From: Sapria himalayana
Taxonomy: Eukaryota > Streptophyta > Magnoliopsida > Malpighiales > Rafflesiaceae
Direction of reading: 5' to 3'
DNA: 64,000 nucleotides
NCBI GenBank assembly: GCA_029783825.1
Contig: JAREIK010012397.1
Coordinates: forward strand, 62,001 to 126,000
The translations under genes and the position numbers were made by a program. Under the pieces are notes generated by a model. It did no database searches and was not told the DNA's origin. It saw only the letters and a list, made by a program, of their open reading frames with translations. Positions 38,683 through 53,200 of the stretch are shown piece after piece. Each line of letters begins with the position of its first letter. Positions within the stretch are counted from its first letter, which is position 1.

Positions 38683-41600
38683 ATAAAAAATTATATTGAT
38701 AGATATTATATTAATGAGCAAATAATAAATTAATAAACTATTATTAATAAGATAGATATTTTTTAAAATATATTTGCAAAATATAAATTTATTCAAAATC
38801 AAAGTAAAATATAATACAAAATAATAATTTTTTGATGTTTTGCTTCTTTTTATAAGTTTATATTTTTTGTTATTAAAAGTAAATTATTTAAATTATATTT
38901 CTCTTCAAGATAATTTATTTTTAATTTATAATTCTATAAAAATAAACAAATAAATAATTAAAATGAATATTTAAAATTATAATTAATTCAAATAAAATTG
39001 AGATGTATTATTTATTATTCAGGATATAGTAGTTTAATGGTTTAAGTATTTAGGTGTTTTGGGGTTTAATGATTTAAGTGTTTAGGACATTAGTGATTTA
39101 TAGTTTTTATTTAAAGAATGAAAAAATAAAAATTAATTTTTTTTTTAATTTTTGAAGGTTATACCTTTGAAAATATAATAATAATTATTTTTATTTAAAT
39201 GTTAATATAATATTTAGTTATAATATTCATTAATAATTATATATAATGTAAATCTCAATATAAATAATTTTAATAATAGATATTATAATAATGATCAATA
39301 AAAAATTAATAAAGTATTATTAATAAGAAAGATATAAATTAAAATATAATTACAAAAACTAAAATGATTCAAAATCAAAAAAAATATATATTACAAAATA
39401 ATAAATTTTTGTTTCTAAAATTTTGCTTATTTTTATTAGCATATTTATTTTTTTTGATAAAGAATAAATTATTTAAAATAGACCTGTCTCACTAATAATT
39501 TATTTTGTAATTAATATATCTATAAAAATAAACTGATAAATAATTAAAAGAAAAATTTAAAATTATACTTAATAAAAATTAAAATAAGATTTATGATTTA
39601 TTATTAATGTATACCAAATTAATAGTTTAAGTATTTAGAAATTTTATCATTTAGGAGTTTAGCGATTTATGTTTTTAGGCATTTAGTGGTTTATAGGTTT
39701 TATTAAAACAATAAAATAACAAAAATAATTTGTAATTTTTTCTCATTTTCATAAGGTTAACCTTTGAAAATATAATAATATTTAAAATTTTTGAAATGTG
39801 AATTCTATGTATAATTATATTAATCTTATTAATTATATATCATATAAATTAAATATAAATAATTTTAATGATAGATATTATAATAATGATCAAAAATTAA
39901 ATTCAATAAACTATTATTAATAATATAAATATTAATTAAAATATATTTACATAACACAAAATGATTCAAAATCAAATCAAAATATATTACTAAAAAATAA
40001 TATTTAGATGAAAAATATATTACTATATAAAAATGATTCAGAAGAAAGCAAAATATATTACTATATAATAATTTGTTGTTTTAAAATTTTTTTTCTTTTA
40101 AAAAGTTTATTCATATTTTTTTGATGAAATTAATTTATATAAATTATATTTGTCTAACCTCATAATTATTTAAATTAGAAAGTAAAATATTTGATGAAAA
40201 TTATATTTTTTAATTAATTTTATATAAAAATAAACAAATAAATATTAAAATGAATATTTAAAATTATAATAAAAAGATAATATTAAGATTTATTCTTTAT
40301 TATTTTTGGTATACCAGTCTAATTAAAATTAGATATGTCTCACTAATAATTTATTTTGTAATTAATATTTCTATAAAAATAAACTGATAAATAATTAAAA
40401 TAAAAATTTAAAATTATTCTGAATAAAAATTAAAATGAGATTTATGAATTATTATTAATGTATACCAGTTTAATATTTTAAGTATTTAGAGGTTTTTTTT
40501 GTTTATGACTTTAGCGATTTATGTTTTTAGGCATTTAGTGGTTTATAGGTTTTATTTAAACAATGAAATAACAAAAAAAATTATTTTTGATATTTTTCAC
40601 ATTTTCGAAGGTTATAACCTTTTAAAATATAATAATTTAAAATTTTATTAAAATGTGAAAAAATATTTAGTAATAATAATCATTATAATTATATATAATA
40701 TAAACTAAATATAAACAATTTTATTGATAGATATGATATCAATTATCAAAAAATAAATTAATATGCTATTATTAATATGATAGATATAAATTAAAATATA
40801 ATTGCAAAACCTAAAATTATTCAAAATCAAAGTAAAATTTATTAGCAAAAAATAATTTTTGTTTTTAGTTTTGCTTCTTTTTATAAGCTTATATTTTTTT
40901 TGATGAAAAAGAAAACTTTTAAATTATATTTAAGGTTAACGAGTTTAAAGGTTTAAGTATTTAGGGGCTTTTGTGTTTAGGAGTTTAGAGGTTTAAGTGT
41001 TTAGGCATTTAGTGGTTTATAAGTTTTATTTAAACAATGTAATAATAAAAATTTTATTTTTATTATTTTTTAATTTTTGAAGGTTATAACCTTTGAAAAT
41101 ATAATAATTTTTAAATTTTTTCAAATGTATATATAATATTAAGTTATAATAATCTTAATAATTATAAGTTATTTAAATTCAATATAAATAATTGCATTTC
41201 TATATATTATTATATGATCAATAAAATTTAATAAACTATTATTAATAAGATAGATATTATTTAAAATATATTTGCAAAATCTAAATTTATTCAAAATCAA
41301 AGTAAATTATATATTTCTTATAATAATTTTTTTAATGTTTTGCTTTTTTTATAACTTATATATTTGTTATTATAAATAAATTATTTAAATTAATTTGTCT
41401 TACTCATAATTTATTTTGTAATTTATAATTCTATAATAATAAACTAATAAATAAATAAAATAATTATTAAAATTTATAATGTATACAAATAAAATTGAGA
41501 TTTATTATTTATTATTAAGGATATAACCGGTTTAATGGTTTTAAGTATTTACGTGTTTTTGGGTTTAATAGTTTAGTGATTTAAGTGTTTAGACCTTTAG

Positions 41601-43556
41601 TGATTTATAATTATTATCTAAAGAATTAAAAAACAAAAAATTTAATTTTTGAATTTTTTAAATTTTTGAAGGTTGTAATCTTTGAAAAATTAATAATTTT
41701 AAATTTTTTAAAATGTGAATATAATATTTAGTTATAATAATCTTAATAATTATATATAATGTAAACTAAATATAAATAATTTTATTAATAGATATTATAA
41801 TAATGATCAATAAATAAATTAATAAACTAGTATTAATAAGAATGATATAAATTAAAATATAATTATAGAATCTAAAATGATTCAAAATCAATATAAGATA
41901 TATTACTAAATAATAATTTTTTATTTTAAAAATTGTCTCATTTTATAAGCACATATATTTTTTGATGAAAAATAAATTATTTAAATTATATATGTCTTAC
42001 TAATAATTTATTTTGTAATTAATATTTCTATAAAAATGAATTGATAAATAATTAAAATGAATATTTAAAATTATAATGAATACTAATAAAAAAAGTTATA
42101 TGATTTATTATTTAGGGTATCCCTATTTAATGGTTAATTTTTTTGTGGTTTTGTGGTTAAATACCCCAAAACCACAAAAAAATTAAATTTTTATAGGTTA
42201 TAACCAATGAAAATGACAAAAAATAACACAAATTAAATATAAACAATATTAAAATTTTTTGAAATGTGAATACAATATTTAGTTATAATAATTTATTAAT
42301 TATATATCATGTAAATTAAATATAAACAATTTTATTGATTGATATTATAATAATAATCAAAAATTAAATTAATAAACTATTTATAATAAGCTAGATATTA
42401 ATTAAAAAATATTACAAAACCCAAATTGATTCAAAATTAAAGTAAAAAAATATTACTTGATAATAATTTTTAATTTATAAAATTTTACTTCTTTTTTAAG
42501 CGTATATATATTTTTATGATTAAAAATAAATTATTTAAATTATATTTATCGCATACATAATTTATTTCGTAATAAATATTTATATGAAATAAACTTATAA
42601 ATAATTAAAATGAATATTTAAAATAGTAATAAATTAAAATAAAAATTAGATTTCTTAATTATTAAGTAGTATATAGCAGCTTAATGGTTTATGTATTTAT
42701 GCATTACGGGCCATAGGCTATTACTGATTTTACTAGTGTATGCATTTAGTGGTTTATAGGTTTTATTTAAAAATTAAAAAAACAAATATTTATTTTTATT
42801 ATTTTTTGATATTTTCAAAGGTTAAAACCTTTGAAAATATTATAATTTTTAAATTTTATTCAATAGTAAATTCAATATTTAGTTATAATAATCATTATAT
42901 TTATATATCATATAAATTCACTATAAACATTATTATTGAAACTATTCTAAAAATGATCAAAATATAAATTAATAATCTATTATTAATATGATAGCTATCA
43001 ATTAAAATATAATAAAAAACCTAAATGATTCATAAGAAATCAAAATATATTACTATATAATAATTTATTGGTTTGAAATTCTTTTTCTTTTAAAAAGTTT
43101 ATCCATATATTTTTGATGAAAATTAATTTATATAAATTATATTTGTCTAACTCATAATTTATTTTTTAATTAATATTTATATAAAAATAAACAAATAAAT
43201 AATTAAAATGAATATTTAAAATTATAATGAAAAAAATAATATTGAGATTTATTCTTTATTATTTTCGGTATACCAGTCTAATTTAAATTAGATCTATCTC
43301 ACTAATAATTTATTTTGTAATTAATATTTCTATAAAAATAAAATGATAAATAATTAAAATAAAAATTTAAAATTATACAGAATAAAATTAAAATGAGATT
43401 TATGAATTATTATTAATGTATACAAGTTTAATATTTTAAGTATTAAAGGTTTTTTCGTTTATGACTTTAGCAATTTATGTTTTTAGGCATTTAGTGGTTT
43501 ATAGATTTATTTAAACAATGGAATAACAAAAAAATTATTTTTGATATTTTTTCACA

Positions 43557-43582
43557 TTTTCAAAGGTTATAACCTTTGAAAA
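43557..43582. repeat. Perfect 26-bp palindromic core
   Basis: Mirror of the core at 6,677-6,702; both are perfect. Confidence 0.85.
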
Positions 43583-45281
43583 TATAATTATTTTAAAATT
43601 TTTTAAAAATGTGAATACAATATTTAGTAATAATAATCATTATAATTATATATAAATAAACTAAATATAAATAATTTTATTGATAGATATGATATCAATT
43701 TTCAAAAATAAATAATATGCTATTATTAATATGCTATTATTAATATGATAGATATAATTTAAAATATAATTACAAACCGTAAAAATATTCAAAATCCAAG
43801 TAAAATTATTACTAAATAATAATTTTTTTTTAGTTTTTGCTTCTTTTTATAAGCTTATATATTTTATTGATGAAAAATAAATTATTTTAATTATATTTGT
43901 TTCACTCATAATTTATTTTGTAATTAATATTTTAATAAATTATTTAAATTATATTTAAGGTTTACGAGTTTAAATGTTTAATTATTTAGGAGCTTTGTGT
44001 TTAGGAGTTTAGAGGTTTAAGTGTTTAGGCATTTAGTGGTTAATAACTTTTATTTAAACAATGATATAACAAAAAATTTATTTTTATTATTTTTTTAATT
44101 TTTGAAGTTATAATCTTTGAAAATATATTAATTTTTAAATTTTTTTCAAATGTAAATATAATATTAAGTTATAATAATCTTAATAATTATAATGTCATTT
44201 AAATTCAATATAAATAATTACATTGCTAGTATTTATAATAATAATCAAAAAAAATTTAATAAACTATTATTAATAACTTAGATATTAATAAAATATATTT
44301 TCAAAATCTAAATTTATTCAAAATCAAAGTAAAATATATTACTTAATAATACTTTTTTAATGTTTTGCTTTTTTTATAACTTTATGTTTTTGTTATTATA
44401 AATAAATTATTTAAATTAATTTGTCTTACTCATAATTTATTTTGTAATTTATAATTATATAATAATAAACTAATAAATAATTAAAATATTTTTTAAAATA
44501 TAATGAATATAAATAAAATTGAGATTTATTATTTATTATTCAGGATATAATGGTTTAATGGTTTAAGTATTTAGGTGTTTTTGGGTTTAGGAGTCTAGTG
44601 ATTTAAGTGTTTAGTAATTTAGTGATTTACAGTTATTATCTAAAGAATTAAAAAACAAAAAATTTAATTTTTTGAATTTTTTTAATTTTTGAAGGTTGTA
44701 ACCTTTGAAAATATATTAATTTTTAATTTTTTTAAATGTGAATATAATATTTAGTTATAATAATCTTAATAATTATATATAATGTAAACTAAATATAAAT
44801 AATTTTATTAATAGATATTATAATAATGATCAATAAATAAATTAATAAACTAGTATTAATAAGAATGATATAAATTAAAATATAATTGTAGAATCTAAAA
44901 TGATTCAAAATTAAAATAAGATATATTACTAAATAATAATTTTGTATTTTAAAAATTTTGCCTCATTTATAATCACATATATTTTTTTGATGAAAAATAA
45001 ATTATTTAAATTATATTTGTCTTACTAATAATTTATTTTGTAAGTAATATTTCTATAAAAATAAATTGTTAAATATTAAAAATGAAAATTTAAAATTATA
45101 ATGAAAACTAATAAAACGATATTTATGATTTATTATTTAGGGTATACCAATTTAATGGTTTAAGTTTTTTGTGGTTTTTGGGTAAAGGAGTTTATTGATT
45201 TATATGTTTGCACATTTAGGTGTTTATAGGTTTTATTTAATCAATGAAATAACAAAAAATTATTTTTATGAATTTTTGTGA

Positions 45282-45307
45282 TTTTCAAAGGTTATAACCT
45301 TTGAAAA
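45282..45307. repeat. Perfect 26-bp palindromic core
   Basis: Mirror of the core at 4,942-4,967; both are perfect. Confidence 0.85.
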
Positions 45308-46486
45308 TATAATAATTTTTTAATCTTTCTAAAATATGAATACAATACTTAGTTATAATAATCTTAATAATTATATTGATGTAAATTTAATATAAAAAAT
45401 TGTATTAATATATATTATTATAATGATCGAAAAATAAATTAATAAACTATTATTAATAAGATAGATATTAATTAAAATATATTTGTAGAACCTAAAATAA
45501 TTCAAAATCAAAGTAAATTATATTACTAAATAAAATTTTAAAAATTTGAAATTTTGTATATTTTTATAACCTTATATTTTTTTTATAAAAAATAAATTAT
45601 TTAAATTATATATGTCTCACTCATTATTTATTTTGTAATTAATATTTATATAAAAATAAACTGAAAAATAAATAAAATGAATATATAAAATTATAATGAA
45701 TACAAATAAAAAAGATTTATATTATTTGTTATTTAGGTTATATAGGTTTAATGGTTTAAGTATTTAGAGGGTTTTTGGGTTTATGAGTCTAGATATTTAA
45801 ATTTAAGGCATTTAGTAGTTTATAAGTTTTATTTAAATAATAAAATAATAAAAAAATTATTTTTGTTATTTTTTATCATTTTTGAAGTTTATAACCTTTG
45901 AAAATATAATAATTTTTAAAGTTTTTTCAAATATAAATATAATATTTAGTTATAATAATCTTAATAATTATAAGACATTTAAATTCAATATAAGTAAATT
46001 TATTGTAAGATATTATAAAATTGATCAAATAATAAATTAATAAACTATTCTTAATAAGATTGATAGCAATTAAAATATAATTACAAAACCCATATATAAT
46101 GATTCAAAATCAAAGTAAAATATATTACTAAATAATAATTTTTTTTTTATTTTTAATTCTTTTTATATGCTTATATTTTTTTTTGAATAAAAATAAATTA
46201 TTAAAATTATAGTTGTTTCACTCAATATTTATTATGTAATTAATATTTCTAAAAAAAATAAACTAATAAATAATTAAAATGAATATTTAAAATTATAATG
46301 AATACAAATTAAAATGAGATTTATGATTTATTATATTTGGTATACCAGTTTAATGGTTTGATTATTTAGGAGTTTTGTAGTTTAAGAGTTTATAAATTTA
46401 TGTTTTTAGGTATTTAGTGGTTTATAGGTTTTATTTATAAATAAAAATAAAAATTTTTTTATTTGATTTTTTCTAATTTTCAAAGG

Positions 46487-46512
46487 TTATAACCTTTGAA
46501 AATAAAATAATT
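46487..46512. repeat. Perfect 26-bp palindromic core
   Basis: Mirror of the core at 3,744-3,769; both are perfect. Confidence 0.85.
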
Positions 46513-47261
46513 TTTAAATTTTTTTGAAATGTGAATACCATGTATAATTATATTAATTTTACTAATTATATAGCATATAAATTCAATATAAGGAATTTAC
46601 TTATTTAACTGTGTATGTATTTAGTAGTTTATAGGTTTTAATTTAAAAAATAAAAAAACAAAAAATTTATTTTTATTATTTTTTGATATTTTCAAAGGTT
46701 ATAACCGTAGAAAATATAAAATTATTTAAATTTTTTTCAAAAGTGAATTCAATATTTAGTTATAATAATCATTATATTTATATATCATATAAATTCAATA
46801 TAAACTATTTTATTGATAAATATTCTAATAATGATCAAAAAATAAATAAATAATCTATTATTAATAAGATAGATATCAATTATAATATAATTACAAGACC
46901 TAAAATTATTCAGAAGCAAAGCAAAATATATTACTATATAATAATTTTTTGTTTTGAAAATTTTTATTCTTTTAAAAAGTTTATCTATATTATTTTGAAT
47001 AAAAATAATTTATATAAATTATATTTGTGTAACTCATAATTTATTTTGTAATAAATATTTATATAAAAATAAACAAATAAATAAGTAAATTTGAATATTT
47101 AAAATTAAAATGAAAAAAATGAGATTTATTCTTTATTATTTAGGATAAACTGGTTTAATTTAAATTAGATCTGTCTCACTAATAATTTATTTTGTAATTA
47201 ATATTGTTATATAAATAAACTGATAAATAATTAAAATAAAAATTAAAATTATACTGAATAA

Positions 47262-47930
47262 TTAAATTAATTTATATTGTTCCTCTATCAACTCTAGAAT
47301 GATTGCTAATCTCTATCCAAAATAATAGGAGCTTTTACTTTAACTCTATTATGTCTCATCATATTTGATGTTGAAACAATGGGCTATCAAAGGTAATTTG
47401 ACTCATGTATGCTAACAGACTAAACAAAAGTTGTGCCCCTATGTGTTGAAATAGCTCGTTGTCGAGGAAGCTATTTATATTGATTATTGTAATTTTTTCT
47501 AAAATATAACTCATACACACACTCAAAGCAATTTTTTAAAAACATAGTTCACCTCTAAAAAAATAACCACCGTATAGCCTATTAGAACAAACTAGCCCTA
47601 GGGCGGTTTGAGCAGGGCAAGAAGTATAGGCTCTCTTTAAATCAAGAATCAAAAAAATTATTTTATTGGCATGTCTAAGCCTTTTTTTTATATCCTCGTG
47701 GATATGAAAAGTATCGTTTCTTTCTTTTTATATTAAATGAGTTATGTATACAAGATCACAATACCCAAAAAGGTGTGAATAAATCATATTCAAATGTGTA
47801 AATGGTTTTAATAATTACTCAAAATATTAGTCTTGCATATTGACACTTGAGGTCACAAATCAAAGGAAAAAGCCATAGTGATATTTCCAATCCCAAGAAT
47901 TTTAGCTATAGAAAGTTATAAAGAATTTTT
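47262..47930. other. Island B' (right-arm copy)
   Basis: Reverse complement of 2,320-2,978 with a handful of differences, for example GTATCGTTTC here against the complement of GAAATGATAC. The nested hairpin around GCCCTAGGGC is retained. No gene was recognised. Confidence 0.75.
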
Positions 47931-50239
47931 GAAAAGTGAATACAATATGAAGTTAATAATCATATAAATTCAATATAAATTATTTTATTAGTATATATTA
48001 TAATAATGATTATAAAAAAATAATAAACAATTATTAATAAGATAAATATTATTTAAGATATATTTGCAAGACCTAAAAAGATTCAAAATCAAAGTGAAAT
48101 AGTTTACTAAATATTAATTTTAAATTTTTAAATTTTTGTATCCATTTATATTCCTATATATTTTTTGATGAAAAATAAATTTTTTTAATTATATTCGTCT
48201 CACTAATAATTTATTTTTTAATTTATATTTCTATAAAAATAAACTAATAAATAATTAAGATGTATGTTTAATAATTTAATGAATACTAATAAAAATGAGA
48301 TTTATTATTTATTTTATATAGCATACCGGTTTAATGGTTAAATTATTTAGGGGTTTTGTTATTTAGAAGTTTAGCAATTTATGTTTTTAGGCATTTAGTG
48401 GGTTATAGGTTTGATTTCTATAATAAAAATCAAAATTTTTTTTTTGATTTTTTCAAATTTTCAAAGGTTATAAACTTTAGAAAGAAAATAATTTTTAAAA
48501 TTTTTTGAAATGTGAATACCATGTATAATTATATTAATCTTACTAATTATATATCATATAAATTAAATATAAATAATTTTAATGATAGATATTATAATAA
48601 TGATCAAAAATTAAATTAATAAACTATTATTAAAAATCTAAATATTAATTAAAATATATTTACATAATACAAAATGATTCAAAATCAAATCAAAATATAT
48701 TACTAAATAATAATATTTAATTTTTAAATTTTTCATTCTTTTTTTAAGATTATATATTTTTTTGATTAAATATAAATTATTTAAATATTATTTGTCTCAT
48801 TCGAAATTTATTTTGAATTAATTTTTCTAAAAAATTAAACTATAAATAATTGAAATGAATATTTAAAATTATAATAAATAGAAATAAAAATGAGATTTAT
48901 TATTTAATAAGTAGAATATAGCTATTTAAAGGTTTATGTATTTAGGGTTTCGGGGACTATGAGCTTACTGATTTAAGTAAGTAATCATTTAATGATCTAT
49001 ATGTTTTATTTAAAAAATTAAATAACAAAAAATTTATTTTGATTATTTTTTCTAATTTTTTAAGGTTATAACTTATAAAAATATAATAATTTTTAAAATT
49101 TTTTCAAAAGTGAATACAATATTTATTTATAATATCATAATAATTATATATCATATAAATTCAATATAAACAATTTTATTGATATATATTCTAATAATTA
49201 TCAAAAAATAAATTAAAAATCTAATATGAATAAGATTGATATTAGTTAAAATATAATATCAAAACCAAAAATGATTCAAAAGCAAAGCAAAATATATTAC
49301 TAAATAAGAATTATTTGTTTTTAAATTTTTATTCTTTTTATAAGCTTATATATTTTTTGATGAAAAATAATTTTTATAAATTATATTTTTAACTAATAAT
49401 TTATTTTATAATTAATACAGATATACAAATAAAAAAGAAAAAATCAAAATGATTTTTTTAAATTATAATGAAAACAAATAAAATGAAATTTATTTATTAT
49501 TATTTAGTGTATACTAGTTTAAAGGATTATCTATATAGGGGTATCGGGATTTTGTGGTTTAGTGATTTAAGTGTTTAGGTATTTAGTGGTGTATAGGTTT
49601 TATTTAAACAATGAAATAAAAAATATATATATTTTTTTTCACATGTTCAAAGGTTATAACATTTGAAAACATAAAAATTTTAAAACTTTTTTCGAAAGTT
49701 AATACAATATTTAGTTATAATAATTATTAAATGTATATATCATATAAATTCAATATAAACATTTTTATTGATAAATATTATAATAATGATCAAAAGATAA
49801 ATTAATAATCTATTATTAATAAGATATATATCATTTAAAATATAATTACAAATATTAAAATGATTCAGAAGCTACGCAAAATATATTATTATATAATAAT
49901 TTTTTGTTTTGAAATTTGTTTTTAAAAATGTATCTATATTTTTTTTGATATAAAAGAATTTATATAAATTATATTTGTTTAACTCATAATTTATTTTGTA
50001 ATTAATATTTTTATAAAAATATACAAATAAATAATTAAAATGAATATTTTAAATTATAATGAAAAAATTGAACTTTTTTATTTATTATTTAGGGTATACC
50101 ATTTTAATTTAAATTAGAACTATCTAACTAATAATTTATTTTGTAATTAATATTTATATAAAAATAAACTGATAAATAATTAAAATAAAAATTTAAAATT
50201 AAACTGAATAAAAATTAAAATGATATTTATTTTTTCTTA
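47931..50239 (-). repeat. A+T-rich satellite array, minus orientation (right arm, outer block)
   Basis: Mirror of 1-2,319. Agreement is very close in places: the segment with GAAGCTACGCAAAATATATT near 49,866-49,886 pairs with 360-380 including the otherwise uncommon GCGTAG. Confidence 0.87.
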
Positions 50240-53200
50240 TTAATGTATAACAGTTTTATTTTTTAAGTATTTAGAGGTTTTGTCATTTAGGAGTTTAGCG
50301 ATTTATGTTTTTAGACATTTAGTGGTTTATAGGTTTTATTTAAACAATAAAATAACAAAACAAAATTTGTAATTTTTTCTCATTTTCATAGGTCATAACC
50401 TTTGAAAATATAATAATATTTAACATTTTTTGAAATCTGAATATAATTTTTAGTTATAATTATATTAATAATTATATATCATTTAAATTCAATATAAAGA
50501 ATTTTATTGATAGATATTATAATAATGATCAAAAATTAAATTAATAAACTATTAATAATAAGATAGATATTCATTAAAAAATATTTACAATATAAATCAT
50601 TTGTTAGACAAATTATATTTGTCTAACACATGATTTATATTGTAATTAATATTCAATAAATATAAATGAATAAATAATTAAAATGAATATTTTAAATTAT
50701 AGTGAAAAAAATAATATTGAGATTTATTATTTATTATTTAGGGTATACCAATTTAAAAGGATTATCTATTTAGGGTTTTTGAGATTTCGGAGTTATTAAT
50801 TTAAGTGTTTAGGCATTTAGTAGTTTATAGGATTTATTTAAACAATGAAATAACAAAAAAATTATTTTTTATATTTTCTCACATTTTCAAAGGGTATAAC
50901 CTTTGAAAATATAATAATTTTAAAATTTTTTTAAAATGTGAATACAATATTTAGTAATAAGAATCATTATAATTATATATAATATAAACTAAATATAAAT
51001 AATTTTATTGATAGATATGATATCAATTATCAAAAAATAAATTAATATGCTATTTTTAATATGATAGATATAAATTAAAATATAATTGAAGAACCTAAAA
51101 TTATTCAAAATCAAAGTAAAATTTATTACCAAATAATAATTTTTGTTTTTTAGTTTTTGCTTCTTTTTATATGCTTATATTTTTGTTTGATAAAAAATCA
51201 ATTATTTAAATTATATTTAAGGTTTACGAGATTAAAGTTTTAATTATTTAGGGGCTTTTGTGTTTAGGAGTTTATAGATTTAAGAGTTAAGGCATTTAGT
51301 GGTCTATATGTTTTATTTAAACAATGATATAACATAAAATTTATTTTTATTTTTCTTTCTAATTTTTGAAGGTTAGAAGCTTTGAAAATATAAAAAATTC
51401 TAAATTTTTTTCAAATGTAAATATATTACTTAGTTATAATAATCTTAATAAATATAAGTCATTTAAATTCAATATAAATAATCACATTGCTATATATTAT
51501 AATAATGATCAATAATTAAATTAATAAACTATTATTAATAAGATAGATATTATTTAAAATATATTTGCAAAATCTAAATATATTCAAAATCAAAATATAT
51601 ATTTTTGAATAATAATTTTTTTAATATTTTGCTTTTTTATAACTTTAATTTTTGTTATTAAAAGAAAATTATTTAAATTATATTTGTATTACTCATAATT
51701 TATTTTGTAATTTATAATTCTATAAAAATAAACTAATAAATAATTAAAATAAATATTTAAAATTATAATGAATACAAATAAAATTGAGATTTATTATTTA
51801 TTATTCATGATATACTGGTTTAATGGTTTAAGTAATTATGTGTTTTGGGGTTTAGTCATTTAAGTGTTTATGCCTTTGGTGATTTTATCTAATTTTTGAA
51901 ATTTATAACCTTTGAAAATATAATAATTTTTAATTTTCTTTAAAATGTGAATATACTATTTAGTTATAATAATCTTGATAATTATACATAATGTAAAATC
52001 AATATAAATAACTTTATTAATAGATATTATAATAATGATCAATAAATAAATTAATAAACTAATATTAATTAGAATGATATAAACTAAAATATAATTGCAA
52101 AATCTAAAATTATTCAAAATTAAATTAAAATAAATTACTAAATAATAATATTTTGTTTTAAAAATTTTGCCTCTTTTTATAATCTTTTTTTTATGATGAA
52201 AAATAAATTATTTAAATTATATCCGTCTCACTAATAATTTATTTGTAATTAATATTTCAATAAAAATAGACTCATAAATAATTAAAACGAATATTGAAAA
52301 TTATAATGAATACTAATAAAAATGAGATTTATTTTTTATTATTTAAAGTATACTAATTTAACGGCTTATGTATTTATGGGTTTCGGGGTTTAGGAGTTTA
52401 GTAATTAAGAATTTATGTATTATGTAGTTTATTGATTTTATTTAAAAAATCTAAAAACAAAAAATTTATTTTTTTATTTTTTTTTTATTTTAAAATGTTA
52501 TAACATTTAAAAACTTAATAATTTTTAAATTTTTTTAAAATGTGAAAATATTATTTTGTTATAATAATCTAAATAATTATATATTATTTAAATTCAATAT
52601 AAATAATTTTTTTATAGATATTATGATGACGATAATAAAATAAATTAATAAACTATTATTAATAATATAGATATTAAATAAAATTTATTTGCAATACCTA
52701 AAATGATTTAAAATCAAACTAAGAAATATTAATAAGATAGTCATTAAATAAAAAAATTATTAATAAGATAAAATATATAGGTTTAAAAGATTATATACTT
52801 ATGAGTTTTGGGATTTAAGAATTTATTGATTTAATTGTTTAGGCAATTAGTAGTTTATAGGTTTTATTTAAAAAATAAAATAACAAATTTTTTTTTGTTA
52901 TTTAAAAAGTGTTTAGGCAATACCTTTGAAACTATAACAATATTTAAATTTTTTTAAATGTGAATACTATATTTAGTTATGATAATCTTAATAATTATAT
53001 ATCACGTAAATTTAATATAAACAATTATATTAATATATATTATAATAATGTTCATCCAAAAAATTAATAAATAACTATTAATAAGATAAATACTGATTAA
53101 AATATATTTACAAAACCTAAAATGATTCAAAATCAAAGTGAAATATTTTACTAAATATTAATTTTAATTTTTTAAATTTTTGTATCCATTTATAAGCTTA

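Larger units (their letters stand above)
35946..47261 (-). repeat. A+T-rich satellite array, minus orientation (right arm, main block)
   Basis: Mirror of 2,979-14,150, with the same monomer order, the same micro-inversion (about 42,134-42,245) and the same deletion junction (46,580-46,610). The clear difference is the extra 192 bp at 38,297-38,682. No gene is seen; 42,740-42,967 is an A+T-rich open frame within a monomer. Confidence 0.87.
1..50239. repeat. Giant inverted repeat (palindrome), two arms of about 25 kb
   Basis: The first bases of the window reappear as reverse complement ending near 50,239. Many further landmarks pair the same way: island B 2,320-2,978 with 47,262-47,930, island C 14,151-14,725 with 35,386-35,945, island A 16,800-18,480 with 31,620-33,298, and a 62-codon open frame at 19,191-19,379 (minus) with an identical one at 30,718-30,906 (plus). 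The sums of paired coordinates run from about 50,090 to 50,259, so the axis is near 25,050-25,120 and the arms differ by small indels. Spot comparisons inside the islands show roughly one to three differences per few hundred bases. The left end is cut by the window, so the palindrome may extend further. Confidence 0.93.
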
